Assembly: GCA_900708905.1 (NCBI GenBank)
Contig: CAADRB010000015.1
Location: 2,430,199-2,494,198 of the forward strand
DNA: 64,000 nt
Source: Hymenolepis diminuta
Lineage: Eukaryota; Platyhelminthes; Cestoda; Cyclophyllidea; Hymenolepididae
Direction: 5' to 3'
Shown here: one piece after another, positions 48,950 to 60,239 of the stretch
How positions within the stretch are numbered: the stretch's first letter is position 1
Layout of the letters: every line of letters begins with the position of its first letter
Notes under the pieces: generated by a model
What the model saw: only the letters and a program-made list of their open reading frames with translations
Told to the model about the DNA's origin: nothing
The model's database searches: none
Made by a program: the position numbers and the translations under genes

Positions 48950-49894
48950 TTATTTTTCGGTGACTCTAAAGTGGTTGTCATCTACAGTTGAGTAGACGTG
49001 TCCTTCCGCACTGAGGAAGTCCAATTCATCCCTAAAAGTAGATTAGAGGTAAGAATTGAAAATAAATTGTTTTTATATTAGAGAAGGATTACCTAATCTG
49101 TCTCTCAGGGACGCCGCGCAATTTTTCACAAATTTGAGCGACAGTTATGCCATCATCATCGATTGCAGCTCGTACACAAGATAAAACTTGTGACTGTAAA
49201 ATACTGAGGCCACGAATATTAGTAACAGGGTTCATGGGGACGTCCCTAGAAGACATGTCAGTGACATTTGCGTTGTTATTAGATTTCGCATGAATCATAC
49301 GGGCGTAAATGATTTCGAGAATGTGACAAGTTAGTTCATTCATGTCAGTAACTGGGACTACCTTAAAGGCAACGACATTGATAGTGCCTTGGAAACTGCG
49401 GACATGACCATAGACACGGACGTATGTTAATTCGCGAACAGCACGACTACCACCATGTTCAGCAGATGGATCCTGTGATAGTTATAAGATGTGAAAATGA
49501 ACAGCTTACTTCATCATCAACAAACTGTTTAACTAGAATAGATGGTCCTGTGTAATCATCAACTTCGTAATCAAAACGAGTTGACGATTCGTTCACAGAA
49601 CGAACTACACCAAGTAGTGTGACTTGTGAAAAATGAATTCCAGTAGAGGAAACAAATTTATCACCGTCTTGAGTAGCTGAACTGATTTCGGCACAAGTAC
49701 AGGGTATCACCCCACGAGAACTCATCGTTTTCTAATAGGGAAAATTACTGGAATATAATGTTACAAATACTTTAGAATCAGCAGCTGGAAAATTTTTGAA
49801 AAATCCCCCGCTTGCATCAACATTTGTGCTGAAACCGCCAAAATCTAAACCCTCAGTTTCTTAATTACTTATAAATACCTGCGGCAGGCCACAT
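48950..49894 (-). CDS. RPA2: Replication protein A 32-kDa subunit
   Basis: Middle subunit of the single-stranded DNA-binding complex RPA used in replication, repair and checkpoint signalling. Minus-strand exons 49879-49894, 49771-49844, 49510-49731, 49093-49472 and 48950-49031 give 257 residues (human 270); phases close. The Gly/Ser/Phe-rich N-terminus (MWPAADFGGFS, then GGFFKNFPAADS) is the phosphorylated tail of the family and keeps the Met-Trp start. An OB-fold follows from about residue 36 (GVIPCTCAEI, HFSQVTLLGVVRSV, YVRVYGHVRSFQG, NVVAFKVVPVTDMNELTCHILE). The C-terminal winged helix is LQSQVLSCVR through DFLSAEGHVYSTVDD. Introns are 34, 39, 37 and 61 nt. The first two coding exons are tiny (16 and 74 nt). 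The start rests on phase and on the conserved MW; an ATG in exon 3 (MSSRGV) would lose the N-terminal tail. The gene is convergent with TOPORS, 172 bp between stops. Confidence 0.93.
49845..49878 (-). other. 34-nt intron of RPA2
   Basis: Begins GTATTTATAA and ends GGGTTTAG on the minus strand. Removing it joins the 16-nt first coding exon to the Gly/Phe-rich tail in frame (G|AT gives Asp). A 34-nt spliceosomal intron is at the lower limit for animals. Confidence 0.6.
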
Positions 49895-50834
49895 CCTAAT
49901 CGAAACTTCGATTTATGCGGTGAATATTCTCCAAGTGAAAATGCATCAGTGAAATAGTCGTTTTAAAAATTGTTTACTGTGTTAAATAAATATGACTTTA
50001 ACCGTTGGAAAACTTATCAATAAAACGTAACTTTTACATATTTATTAATGCAAATCCGATTAAGGAAGTGCTACAATTTTTATATTCCATGTGATATAGG
50101 TAATTTCATAGAGGCAATAATGCTTTATTTACACACAACAATGTACTTACATTATAATAAACCAAAAATATATCTCTATCATTTAGGGGAACAACTTAGT
50201 CAGGAAATGGAACGTCAGTAAAGTAATATAAAGAGAAATTTGCATTAAATGAAACTCTCCATAAGAATAAATAGACGCAGAGGATAAGTAAATTGAATGA
50301 TCCAAATAGTTATAAGGGAATATTTCTCCTGAGTACAGTCAGCAAGCTTTATGCACCAATAGGTGATAACAGATAGAGATCGTACCTAACAGGAAAGTTT
50401 GAGTGGGCACAGTGAGGTTTCTGAAAAAAGTTTCAATTAACCTAGCAGTATTAGGTGTTTGAACACTTATCCAAAATGTCATGGACTAAAAGAGTACTAC
50501 TGTTTTGCTTTTCGTAGACTTACGGCAGGAATGTGAAAATCTTCTTTGAGGACAATAATGTTGCATTTAAGTGACCAGAAGTGTTCATGGAACTCTTACT
50601 TTCAGCATCGATTGGCGGATTACGTTTTAGTGCTTCGAGGAGTCTGATAAGTTTAAAAGGAAGACTCTTTGCTCTTCCAACCTCTCCTCCAACTTATTTA
50701 GGAAAATCTTGACTCTAATCAAGGCCTCTCAATATGAAGCTGAAATAGTAGGACCCGGGGAGATTGTTGAGATTAGAGCAATATCTAACGGCTGGCAGCT
50801 AACAACAGCAAGCAACAATTCCAAAAGAATTCGG

Positions 50835-51185
50835 GCAAATAATAGAAATAAGGGGAGAGGAGAACACGGGGAAGCATGGGAGCTGGTGAATGACAAGCGT
50901 GTGTATACGAGCGTGTGAATGTGAAATGTAAAGACACTTCATTATGAATCACTTGGTCAAGGATACGAGTGGGAACATGAGTGCATGTGCACTTATAATG
51001 AAACGGGACGGTTATAGAAATGGGGAATCGATAAACGGGTTCGGACATGACTGATGGGGCTTTTGTAACATAGGAACATAGAACGTCAGTGTTACTTCTT
51101 GGACGAAAAACCGAGGTATTTTCATAGGGAATGCAAATGAAGAGTAATCCTGGAAATACACAGAGAGTCATCCTTCAGGGTTTTT
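50835..51185 (+). repeat. Dispersed repeat R1, copy 2
   Basis: Same orientation and landmark order as 27095-27445, with many substitutions and small indels. Inverted ends like those seen around copy 1 are not obvious here. Confidence 0.65.
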
Positions 51186-52859
51186 ACTCTTGGACGTAAT
51201 GAGTAAATCTATGACCAGTGCATGAGGGCTGATAATATTTGCGCTGCAGTAAATGTTGCTGGACGATGTCATACGAGTTCTAGACAAGTGTGATATGTAG
51301 ATGATTATCGCTAAAACTGGGTGGATGTATGCTGAAGTAGATACAGATAATATAGCTACCTTTTAGAAATAGCAGGATTCAAAGACCGAACGCCTCTACA
51401 TATCTGGGTCACAAATTAATGCAGGTGGGAAAGTCACTGAAGCTATGACCCGCAACATCTCTAAAGTCTAATATCAACTCGTAATTCCCGACTCATTTCA
51501 AAATGTTCAACATTACCAGTGAAAGTACGAACAAGGCTTATGGAAATCTTCATAGTACCAATCCTCTATTCCGGCCTTTCTACAATAGTACTAAGAATGT
51601 TTAAGTTTATAGCTCTCCTATGACTACTTTCTCACAGAACAGTCGCATACCAAGATTTAACTCCGCGGATTCCTTTGAGAAATCCTGCAGCCAACTTTCA
51701 ATGTAGAAGACTTTACCCTTGGATTACTACGATATATCTTCCCAATTCTCTTACCCTAAAATTTCTTGTGGATCGTCAGATTCCAAAGGGAATAAAAAGA
51801 AAACTTACTCAAGGTCACGGCTATGACAAACCGACCAAGACGGAAAGGAAATCTTTCGTTTGAGTGGACCATTAAGGGTAAAGCAGTTAGTAATGTCAAT
51901 TCCAACCTCCGTTTACGCAACTCCCATTTTAAAGGAATTCCAGCAAAAATGGTAAAGTGTGAAGCAGCCAACTGCGTGCGAATGTCTGCCTAAAATAGGA
52001 GTATACTTTGGCACTATCGACAGAATCACTATTCCTCGGGCGCAATAATAAATATGGAATCCCGATGCCCAATTTCTAGTTGTTTAAATTTTATAAACGA
52101 TCATGATGGTTGAGATGATCTGTACTGATATCGTATTCGGTATTTACTTCTTCAAAAGATAGCCTGAAAGTTGCATCATATGTATTCTCGACTGAGAAGA
52201 GAATTTATTATCCGGTTCTTATTGACCGAATTCCCCTACACTCTCCCAAAATTTTTTCTTCCGTAGCTATGCATCCGCTTGTCCGATTATACTATGCTTA
52301 TTAATAAATAGACGTATATACCTAAGATTTGAATTTAACTTGTCACTCAACTTGGCAAAAGAAAATTAGTTAATCACATTATAGAAACTCATGCGTCGTG
52401 ATGATCCATAACCAGCTATTGAGCCCTCATCCTTTCTAGTTAAGAAGAGAAATAAAGTATGAATAATGACAGGTGAGATAATGATGAATAGTACAAAAAT
52501 CAGATGGCAAAGAAAGCATGTGTTTTGTGATATGTAACAGAGCCACATAAAAGTAATATGTCAAGTCAATCGTGTCGCTCAAAGAGTGCTGAGGCAGCCG
52601 ATAAAATCTTTCGAATTCAGTTAATAAAAATTGTCAGTTGGCAAGATGTCTCCAAAACAAGGTTTCAGAGCCTGTGCACTTTGCAGAATTAACAATTCAC
52701 ATCAGAAGTTGTTTCGCAGATGCCTATCAACCGAGTTTATATATAATTTCATGATGGCCCGAATATCTAGACTAGCTGTCTCCCCTCATCGGCCCGGTTG
52801 TCCATTATATCTTCCCAAGAATAATCTTGTTAAAAGCAATTAAACGATCTGGGAGTAAG

Positions 52860-52950
52860 GGAACTTCTGCCTTATCTCTCTCACTGAGTTAAAGTGAGTT
52901 GTAGCCCAGTGATATCTAGTAAATAGATAAATAATACCAGTAGTAACAAA
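52860..52950. repeat. Dispersed repeat R2, tail fragment
   Basis: Contains GAGTTGTAGCCCAGTGATAT followed by CTAGTAAATAGATA, matching the tail of the copies at 15.95 kb and 21.08 kb. Confidence 0.5.
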
Positions 52951-54146
52951 CTTTTCAAGCATTACAACGATAATGGAATACTTTACAAAAGTTTACCTGT
53001 AGGAATATCTTTTTGAGACTTCCGTTGTGACCGATCGTCAATATCTCGCAACCGTGCAGGTATCTATTCGAACATATGGTTGCCAACATGGGATGCTCCT
53101 GTTGAAGTTATTTGGCTTTTATCATTCTGAACTGCGAGTAACTACTAGGTATCTGCCATCCCTGACAGTTTAAAAACTGCTGGAAATTATCTAAAGAATT
53201 TGATAATATTACTAATTGGTAAGTCTGGAATAAGATGATAACATGGGATCAAGGTGCAAAAGAACAGCCGCAGTGTTGCAAAGTAAACAACGTCTTGTGA
53301 AATGGCCTCAACAATTCGCAAAAAATTTCATAAATGGGGTTTTGGGCTATTTTAACCTCCTTCATTGGGAGAAAGACTAAAAACAACTAATTTAACTTAA
53401 AGTTACTATAACAGCAAAGCTACTCCTGTGAATGAACCAAGCCAGTGAGATGGACTTTAATTAAATAAGCTAAATGGTTGCGATTATGATAAAGGAGTTG
53501 TGAAGTGGAAAAAAACCAAAAGGAGGAGTTATTTGCGCATGAGTTTAATCGAGGGAGCGGCAAGTGATGATAAATGGAAAGTGATATGAAGAGCATATAT
53601 ACGTAGAGGAAGTTTGCAGCAATTAGCGATGTTGTTTTGTTAATGAAATCTAGTGGCCTAAACTTAGATAAAATGGATTATGGTAATACTTGTGAAAGAT
53701 CAAAGCCACAATAATATTTTTCGTTTAAAGATAAATATCTATGCAAATGCAAAAAATGTAATGCCATGCATATTAGATGAATAAGTGACTGGAAGAACTT
53801 ATAAATGTTTCGTCAGTGAAACTAATTAACATAATTCAAATTAACTTTATACGCTTGAGTGAAATCCTGGTTTCAAGAATTCCGTCAAAATAGACATTTC
53901 TGAAAAGGAACAAAAACTTCTATTTTCCCTGGGATGGAAACAGTTAACAGTTAAAATACAAATACCAATCTTGAAGTATAGATCGATGAGTAAATGCAGA
54001 ACAAACGCTTATATTATACTCGTCATTTTAAAGCAAATAAAAATAAAATCGAAACAATCGTTTCATTTAAAATAGAGTAATTGGCTGCAAAAAGTGTTTA
54101 TTTTTACGTTTAAGCACAACCTTTGTTTGTCTACACCTTCGCTTTC

Positions 54147-54148
54147 AG
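54147..54148 (+). promoter_or_regulatory. Splice acceptor in the RAD21 5' UTR
   Basis: A polypyrimidine tract ending CTTCGCTTTCAG lies 42 nt before the RAD21 ATG. It could accept a 5' UTR exon or a spliced leader. Confidence 0.45.
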
Positions 54149-54190
54149 GCATTTTCGAAATACGAAATTGGATAAAGTTTAGAACGCGAA

Positions 54191-57100
54191 ATGTTCTACG
54201 CTCATTTTGTTTTAAGCAAAAAAGGTCCGTTTTCTCGTATATGGTTGGCAGCACATTGGGACAAAAAACTTACTCGAGCCCATGTTTTCGAAACCAACAT
54301 TAATGCCAGTGTTGAGGCCATCTTGGAACCAAAGCTAAAAATGGCTCTCAGAACGTCGGGTCATCTTCTGTTAGGCGTTGTTAGGATTTATTCGCGTAAG
54401 GCCAAGTATCTTTTGGCAGACTGCAATGAAATTTATGTCAAAATCAAGACGTCTTTTCGTCCTGGAATTGTTGATCAGCCCGAAGATGCTAATCGAGAAG
54501 CAGCTCTTGCGGCAATCAACCTTCCTGAAAATATTCAAGATTACGAAGCTACAATGGCCGCGTTGAAGTATGTCATTTACGATTTGCTTATTTTTTTCAC
54601 TATTTAGTGCTATAAATCTTAATACGATGAACATCAACCAAAGTCGTCCCGAGGATATTACCATGCGTGAGGATTTTGGTGATGTAAACTTGGGTCGTAT
54701 TGATGACGATTTTGGTGACGCAGCTTTTGAAGAACTGCCCAGTAGAGAAATGTTGCGAGGCACTGAGGCTGGCTACGAAAGCGTTTACGGACGTGGTACA
54801 GATACATCTGGACGCTTTTCAATTCGTGAGACGGACCGACCTTCTATTCGTACGGATATTGAAGCAGATGATACGCTAATTGGTGGGGGAAAGGATAAGT
54901 CGGATAAAGGTGGTTCTGGCCTCACTCCTGCTCATGATATTGGTTTGGATGATGACGATTTTGTCGAACCGCTGTACGGTAAGCAATTTGAACCTTTATC
55001 TCCTTAATTTGAAACATCAGGAGAGGTAAAAGGATATTAGCTTTACCGCGTAGTGGGCTCGGCTTAAGAAGCTATTTTTTTCAATGTTAATGTTTTCGAA
55101 CTTGAACCTAATAGACTTGGGAGGTATTGTTAGATTTATGGTTGCGCATGCTGAAAACACAATATTGTGCAAGGTCTTTTCTTGATCTTAATTCTCTTAT
55201 TGCTTTTTTGTAGATGGTGATTCCGATGGCAGTTTCGGTGGTGATATTGAGCCATCGATTTTCAATAATCCTGCTCTATTTGACGATCCAGCCACAACTA
55301 ATCAGCTTGCAAATCTAGCTGAGGGTTTGACGTTGCCAGGAGAATCGGGTGTAGTTGAAAATGACGGCAAGGAGGGCAGTGTAATGGATGTCGACGTCAT
55401 AGATACGACAATTGTTCCACCAAAGAACAATGGGGCTACGCCTCAACTAGGTTCAACTCTTCCTAGTCAACCTGGTGCTACCGCTGTCGCTGGTCAAAAT
55501 GCGTCCTCAGAAGCCTTTGCTCTAATGCCTATTGATGTGCCCAGTGTCGTTGCTGAATCGAGAAGGTCAGATTTTTCTCTAACAAATGAGACAGCTCTTT
55601 TATTATGTAAGGGAAAGATGCTCACATTCGATCCTGCTCACCACCAATTTAATCATTAGATAGGTCTTGACTTCCTAATATTGGTTAAGCTAGGGAATCT
55701 TTTGTTACATTGACCAGAGAGATATATTTCAACACTTAACTTGGACAGAGAAAGGGAAATAACGGGGCTTTCATTATAAGAAACTCGTTTCATTATCCGT
55801 CACTAGATTTTGACAGTTGAACCTATGACGAAGTGGTTGATTTGCTCGAGTTCGGGAGAATGACTTGAACTGACAGGTTGATGCTAATTCATTTGGATGG
55901 CAGAATGCGAAGTTTTCATCAGTTTTTGGCATGTGACATCTCTGTTCAGTGTTTTTCTCCTTCGATGCACGTTTAGAAATTATAGCGAGACTCCTTAACG
56001 TGTATGTATATTTATGTTATGTACGCAGTTTGCATCAATGGTGCAGTGGTCAACGAGTCGGTCTACAGAGTCAGAGATCATGGGTTCGTTAAATGGGACG
56101 ACCAATCCCAATTGTTTAGTTGGGCTAATAAAAATAAAGTCAGCGTTCGAGTTTCCCATTCAGTTGTCCCCGTGATGTAATTTCTTAACTCAAAGGGGAT
56201 ATTGAGAGCTCTACCCTTAATGAATGTGAAATTATTTATACGTACGGTTTGAAATTTAGGGACAATGAGGTCAATACACAAAGTCATGTGGGACGTTTCA
56301 AACAACGAAATTCTTCCACTGTTTAAAAATCTGGAAAATGAGTGATAACGCGTGGTCTTCGTAAAGTGCCTGTAGGCATCCAAAGTGGAAAGTGAATGAG
56401 ATCTAGCGATTTGGAAAATTTATATCTTATATAATCGACAGAGAGGCATGTAGCTTTCTTCTTGAATTTGAAATATAATCGGATCTCTTTGGTTTGAAAT
56501 ATTTGAGGGTGTTAAATTTGAGTCCTCGTAATTCCATACCAAGCTCCTATTTGATCTATTTAGAGCTCCCAAACGCAAGCGTCGTTTGATCATCGATGAA
56601 CAGAAGTCAATTCCAAGTGAAATGATGAAAACTCAAATGCAGGACACCTCTGAAATTGTAACTCAACTTGACTTGGCTCCACCCACCAAGCGTCTGATGC
56701 GTATGAAGGAAACTGGAGGGTTGGATAAACTCTTCACTCTCCCTGGCTGTTCCATACCCTCGCGTGTTCTTCAACGCATGTTCACCCGAAATCTTCGCTC
56801 TCAACCAGAGGAGGGACAAGATTCTGCAGTTGCTGCTCTCATGGCAACTGATGATAGTCGTCCGCATCTTTTCTTTCGACCGGGAGCCCCCAGTGCTAGC
56901 ACTTCGGCTATTGAAGAACAACTGTTGTCCGCTGCAGCTACTCCCAGGGTGAGTCTATCGAAATGATTATAAGTGGTTGTTATATGATCAAATTTCTATT
57001 CGATTATTTCTATGTAGGATCTTCTGTCTGGGTCTGGCTATCACACAGGACATGGACAACATCCTGGACAACACGAGGGAGCCTTGGGTCTGGATGCTAT

Positions 57101-59767
57101 TCCTGAGGAATCACTTTCCGGTTATCCCTCTTCTCGCCATGGAGATAAATCGGTTGTTGGAATACACAATGAGCATCATGATCTAATGGGTATGAGGTTG
57201 TTGGTTGTGTTAATTGGTTCGTGAATGTTTGTAGTAGCGATAACTTGTTAATCACGGTTTTGGAATGTAGATACTGCTTATAAGAAGTGAGCAACTTCTG
57301 CTTATTTGGAATTTTTTCAGCGATTTCACTCTGGGGGTAGGTTGCTTTAAAGGCACGTTTAATTGTTTCTATTTTGTTGGTTAATAAATCTGGGTCTTAG
57401 AGGCGAATCCTACTTATTGTAAATGAGTAGCGCGTGATTTCGTTTTATTCAGATACAGGTTATGTTATCGACCTGTTTATTTTGTTCCTACTCCTAGGTT
57501 CTCAGTATTTACTATTATTTCATGTTATTAATTAATCATCACACGTAAGTCTTTCTACTTATCAAGGTATGAACGAAAACACCCTGACAAATCTACATGA
57601 CCCATTCTTGGCCGCAACTTCTCGCCCCACGGATATTCCAGAGCATCATCATCATGCGGGTGCTTCTGATGACGATATGGATGATGATGACAACGGATTT
57701 CCCCTCGATGCCCACTATCTTCAACCTCCCTCCGTTCTCTCTGAGGCCTCACAGGTAGATATTGCTACTTAGAATTAGTAAATAGTATAACTTTATTCAT
57801 TCAGATATTGGGATGTAGAGTTTGTTTTATTCCGCCAAGTCTACTTATTAACATTGTACTTACTCCAATTAGAAATCAGTAGCTAATACCTTCTTTTTTT
57901 ATATAGGAAGTTCGTAAGACACACTTATGAGTAGTACAAGGGGCATAAGGCATCTGGGGACACCTTACACACTTAGAAAAGCGGAAAATGAAACTGTTAA
58001 TGGTTGGAATTTGCAATTTCTTGTAGAAACAAATATGCATAGTACTAACTTAGGTTTTATTCTATATATCCTTCTTCGGCTTCTATCACCGATTCAATTC
58101 GAGTCCGAAAGTGCCTGACTGCAAGCCTGATCTGGTGATCTTTATTGATGTCCCCTATTGCTCGAGCTACTACTTCCATCAGAAAGTAATTGGTGTTATG
58201 GAGATGCTTATTAACTTCCTTTTCAAAGACACCCCGCTCCACACGTAATAATTCAAGAGATTAAGGTCTGGTGAGTTAAGAGGCAGTCACAAATTTGGTG
58301 TGACATGATGAAAATTCTCGGTCATCCAATTCTGGGTTTTGGAAGACATAGAGCCTTCCTCCATTGGCTACGCTGTCTACCCAAGGCAGCTTAACGATAA
58401 TGGTTTAAAGAGTCTCTACATAGACATCTGCTTCTGCATTGACCCTTAGGCCCTATGCAAAAAAATGAGGAGTCATGATATGCCCTTCAATGCTAGCAAC
58501 AGCGAAAACCATCACTGTTGCTGAGCTGGAAACTTCGTGCTCATAACAGTTGGAACTTCAGTGGGGTCCGCCCTGCACATAGCCACCTGTCATTTTTTGG
58601 ACTGAATTTTTGGTCCTTGCGGAGGTTTTTTCGTCGGAGAAAAACCAAAGGCACTCCTTCCTTGTGCTTCAATTTGTTTAAGAATCGCTTTGCATGCATC
58701 AAACAATTCTCTTGAGTTGTTTTTGTCCACATAAACTCATCTCGCTTAAGAACGTGAGTTTTGCATCTGGGGTTTTAATGAACAAAATGCTTCATTGTTC
58801 CTTCAGACGCTTGAAGATTTTTGACAAGATATCACGCATTGACTTCCTAGGATTTTCGTCCGTTATGCCATGCACTCTTCTCACAAACGCAAGTCTTCTG
58901 AGTGAGTCAGCAGAGCGTTGACAATTCTCTTTTCTCTTGCTCGTGGCTCCCAATTCATCTCCATTGTTTTCATTCAGCAGCTTCTTTCTGACTTTGCAAA
59001 CAAAAGATGCGGTTACTTTTAGAAATCTTACAATTTCCAAATTGCTGTATTCTGCTTTTATAGACATATTACAGTGTGTCTTATCATTTCATTAATTGTG
59101 GTTGTAATCGCCATGAGATCTGATATTAAAATGCGTAAATGTTATCGAGTTAGTTTAAATTACAAAAATATAAATGCCCTTAGATACCTTACACATTCCG
59201 TATATGGTGGCATCCTTGAAATATGCTATATGTGATAATGGGGTGGATGTATCTTCCCACCAGGTCCTATTAATATTAAGTAGTGCAGTACCTACTTAAA
59301 TAAGAGTTACGTAATATTCGCAATTAATAGTCTACTTTTTTCTCTAGGGAATTCTGTTGGACCATAGTGTTGCTCCCCACACACGTGGAAGCTTAGCGGA
59401 TGAGTTCGGTGGTGAGGAAGAAGATACGTTGCCAGCAATGCCCACAGTTGGTGGTCTCCATGGTGATGGAAATGCTGCCACCGTTGCTGAAGAGGAAGAG
59501 ATTGAAGAGGAGCGACGATTGGAGAAGCGATCCAAGGATATGTTGCGTCGACTCCGGGCACACATTTCACAACATGGTTGGGGAGAGAATGGTATTTCTC
59601 TACTGAAAATGTGTGAGGGAAATAATAAGAAGCAGGCAGCTTCCAAGTTCTACACCATGCTTCTCCTACGAAAACAGGGCTCTGTACGACTGTTTCAGGA
59701 AGCCCCTTACACGGATATTCAAGTTTGTCGAGGTCCTGCCTTTGTTGGGCCTTTGGAGGCAATGTAA
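54191..59767 (+). CDS. RAD21: Cohesin kleisin subunit RAD21 (SCC1)
   Basis: Kleisin that closes the SMC1-SMC3 cohesin ring for sister chromatid cohesion and loop formation. Exons 54191-54567, 54608-54978, 55214-55565, 56564-56948, 57018-57189, 57567-57754 and 59348-59767 give 754 residues (human 631), phases closed. The N-terminal SMC3-binding domain is near-identical to animal RAD21 ([40 protein letters not shown]). A separase-like site, SREMLR, ends at about Arg176. Mid-protein motifs are [10 protein letters not shown], a basic APKRKRR and [18 protein letters not shown]. The C-terminal winged helix that binds SMC1 is in the last exon ([27 protein letters not shown]). The extra length comes from low-complexity, Gly/His/Asp-rich sequence in exons 5-6. 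Intron 3 (998 nt) holds a SINE candidate and intron 6 (1593 nt) an antisense mariner. Confidence 0.97.
55566..56563 (+). other. RAD21 intron 3 (998 nt)
   Basis: Donor GTCAGA, acceptor GATCTATTTAG. Split codon AG|A restores Arg before the basic APKRKRR stretch. It contains the tRNA-like element at 56030-56190. Confidence 0.7.
56030..56190 (+). repeat. Candidate tRNA-derived SINE
   Basis: TGGTGCAGTGG at 56039-56049 fits the RNA polymerase III A box. GGTTCG at 56083-56088 starts a B box whose second half is altered. Their spacing of about 33 nt is that of a tRNA gene. No intact acceptor stem or clear anticodon arm can be folded by eye, so it is tRNA-derived rather than a functional tRNA. The 3' boundary is a guess. 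Confidence 0.4.
57948..57974 (+). repeat. Mariner terminal inverted repeat, low-coordinate end
   Basis: Starts AGGCATCTGGGGAC next to TA. Pairs with 59163-59189. Confidence 0.7.
58057..59067 (-). pseudogene. Mariner transposase, inactivated
   Basis: Fragments of one DD34D-type transposase in the right order on the minus strand but in different frames. The N-terminal part (91 codons from 59067) ends at a stop. The catalytic Asp contexts are altered or lost. The C-terminal [14 protein letters not shown] block is still recognisable. Confidence 0.85.
59163..59189 (-). repeat. Mariner terminal inverted repeat, high-coordinate end
   Basis: Minus strand starts AGGTATCTAAGGGC next to TA. Differences from the other end are mostly transitions, as expected from old CpG/point decay. 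Confidence 0.7.
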
Positions 59768-59976
59768 CTAGATTACGCGTGTTACCACATCCCCTTTTGT
59801 AATCCCTTCCCCCTATTTGCCTGTATTGACTTTTAGTGGTACATCTATCTATCAATCATTTGTCTGTCTTTTCTCTACAGATGCGTTGCTGCTACTGCTT
59901 ATCTGCATACACCGCCTTTTTAAATTTTTATGTAATCCCGTAAAATTATTATTATATAAATTGATGCATGTCCATC

Positions 59977-59992
59977 ATATATATATATATAT
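59977..59992. repeat. (AT)8 microsatellite
   Basis: AT dinucleotide run in the RAD21 3' UTR region. Confidence 0.85.
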
Positions 59993-60233
59993 CGGTATCT
60001 TATGCACACCCTTGGTATATCTGTATGTGAGTGTATTGCTGATGAGGTTTTCTTTGTGTATAATGATTTGGCAATACATTACCAATACAACAATACTGAC
60101 ACGGAATATTCTGGTCTCTTCGTTGATTTTGGGGGAATGCTATTGCGTTTTCGGATTACTTAGTTTGACATTAAAGAGGGGGATCCGGATACGTATAAAG
60201 TCGCTTTCTACAGAGTAGTACTACATGAATATG

Positions 60234-60239
60234 AATAAA
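60234..60239 (+). terminator. Candidate RAD21 polyadenylation signal
   Basis: AATAAA 467 nt past the RAD21 stop, the clearest signal downstream. Confidence 0.4.

Larger units (their letters stand above)
49895..54146. other. Gene-free stretch between RPA2 and RAD21
   Basis: No gene recognised. The divergent promoters of RPA2 (minus) and RAD21 (plus) must lie within it. It carries repeat R1 copy 2 (50835-51185) and a short R2 tail (52860-52950). Confidence 0.5.
57946..59191 (-). mobile_element. Decayed mariner transposon with TIRs and TA target duplication
   Basis: A 1242-bp element (57948-59189) flanked by TA at both ends, typical mariner size. The inverted ends read, from each side inward, TAAGGYATCTRRGGRC. 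Over the first 20 bases, 14 match and all six differences are transitions. The transposase lies on the minus strand in broken pieces: an N-terminal helix-turn-helix part (58792-59067), a middle part with NDRWLCAG (near 58541-58732), [14 protein letters not shown] (near 58360), and the C-terminus [10 protein letters not shown] to [14 protein letters not shown] (58057-58242). The first catalytic Asp context, normally FSDEKN, reads FLRRKN. Stops and frameshifts separate the parts, so it cannot be autonomous. Confidence 0.88.
57755..59347 (+). other. RAD21 intron 6 (1593 nt) with mariner insertion
   Basis: Donor GTAGAT, acceptor TTTTTTCTCTAG, phase 0. About 78 percent of the intron is the mariner element. 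Confidence 0.75.

Noticed and set aside
56039..56100. Functional tRNA gene
   Set aside because: The B box is incomplete and no acceptor stem closes, so a SINE or pseudo-tRNA is more likely.
59307..59855. 182-codon minus-strand frame
   Set aside because: Antisense to the RAD21 last exon, which encodes the conserved winged helix.
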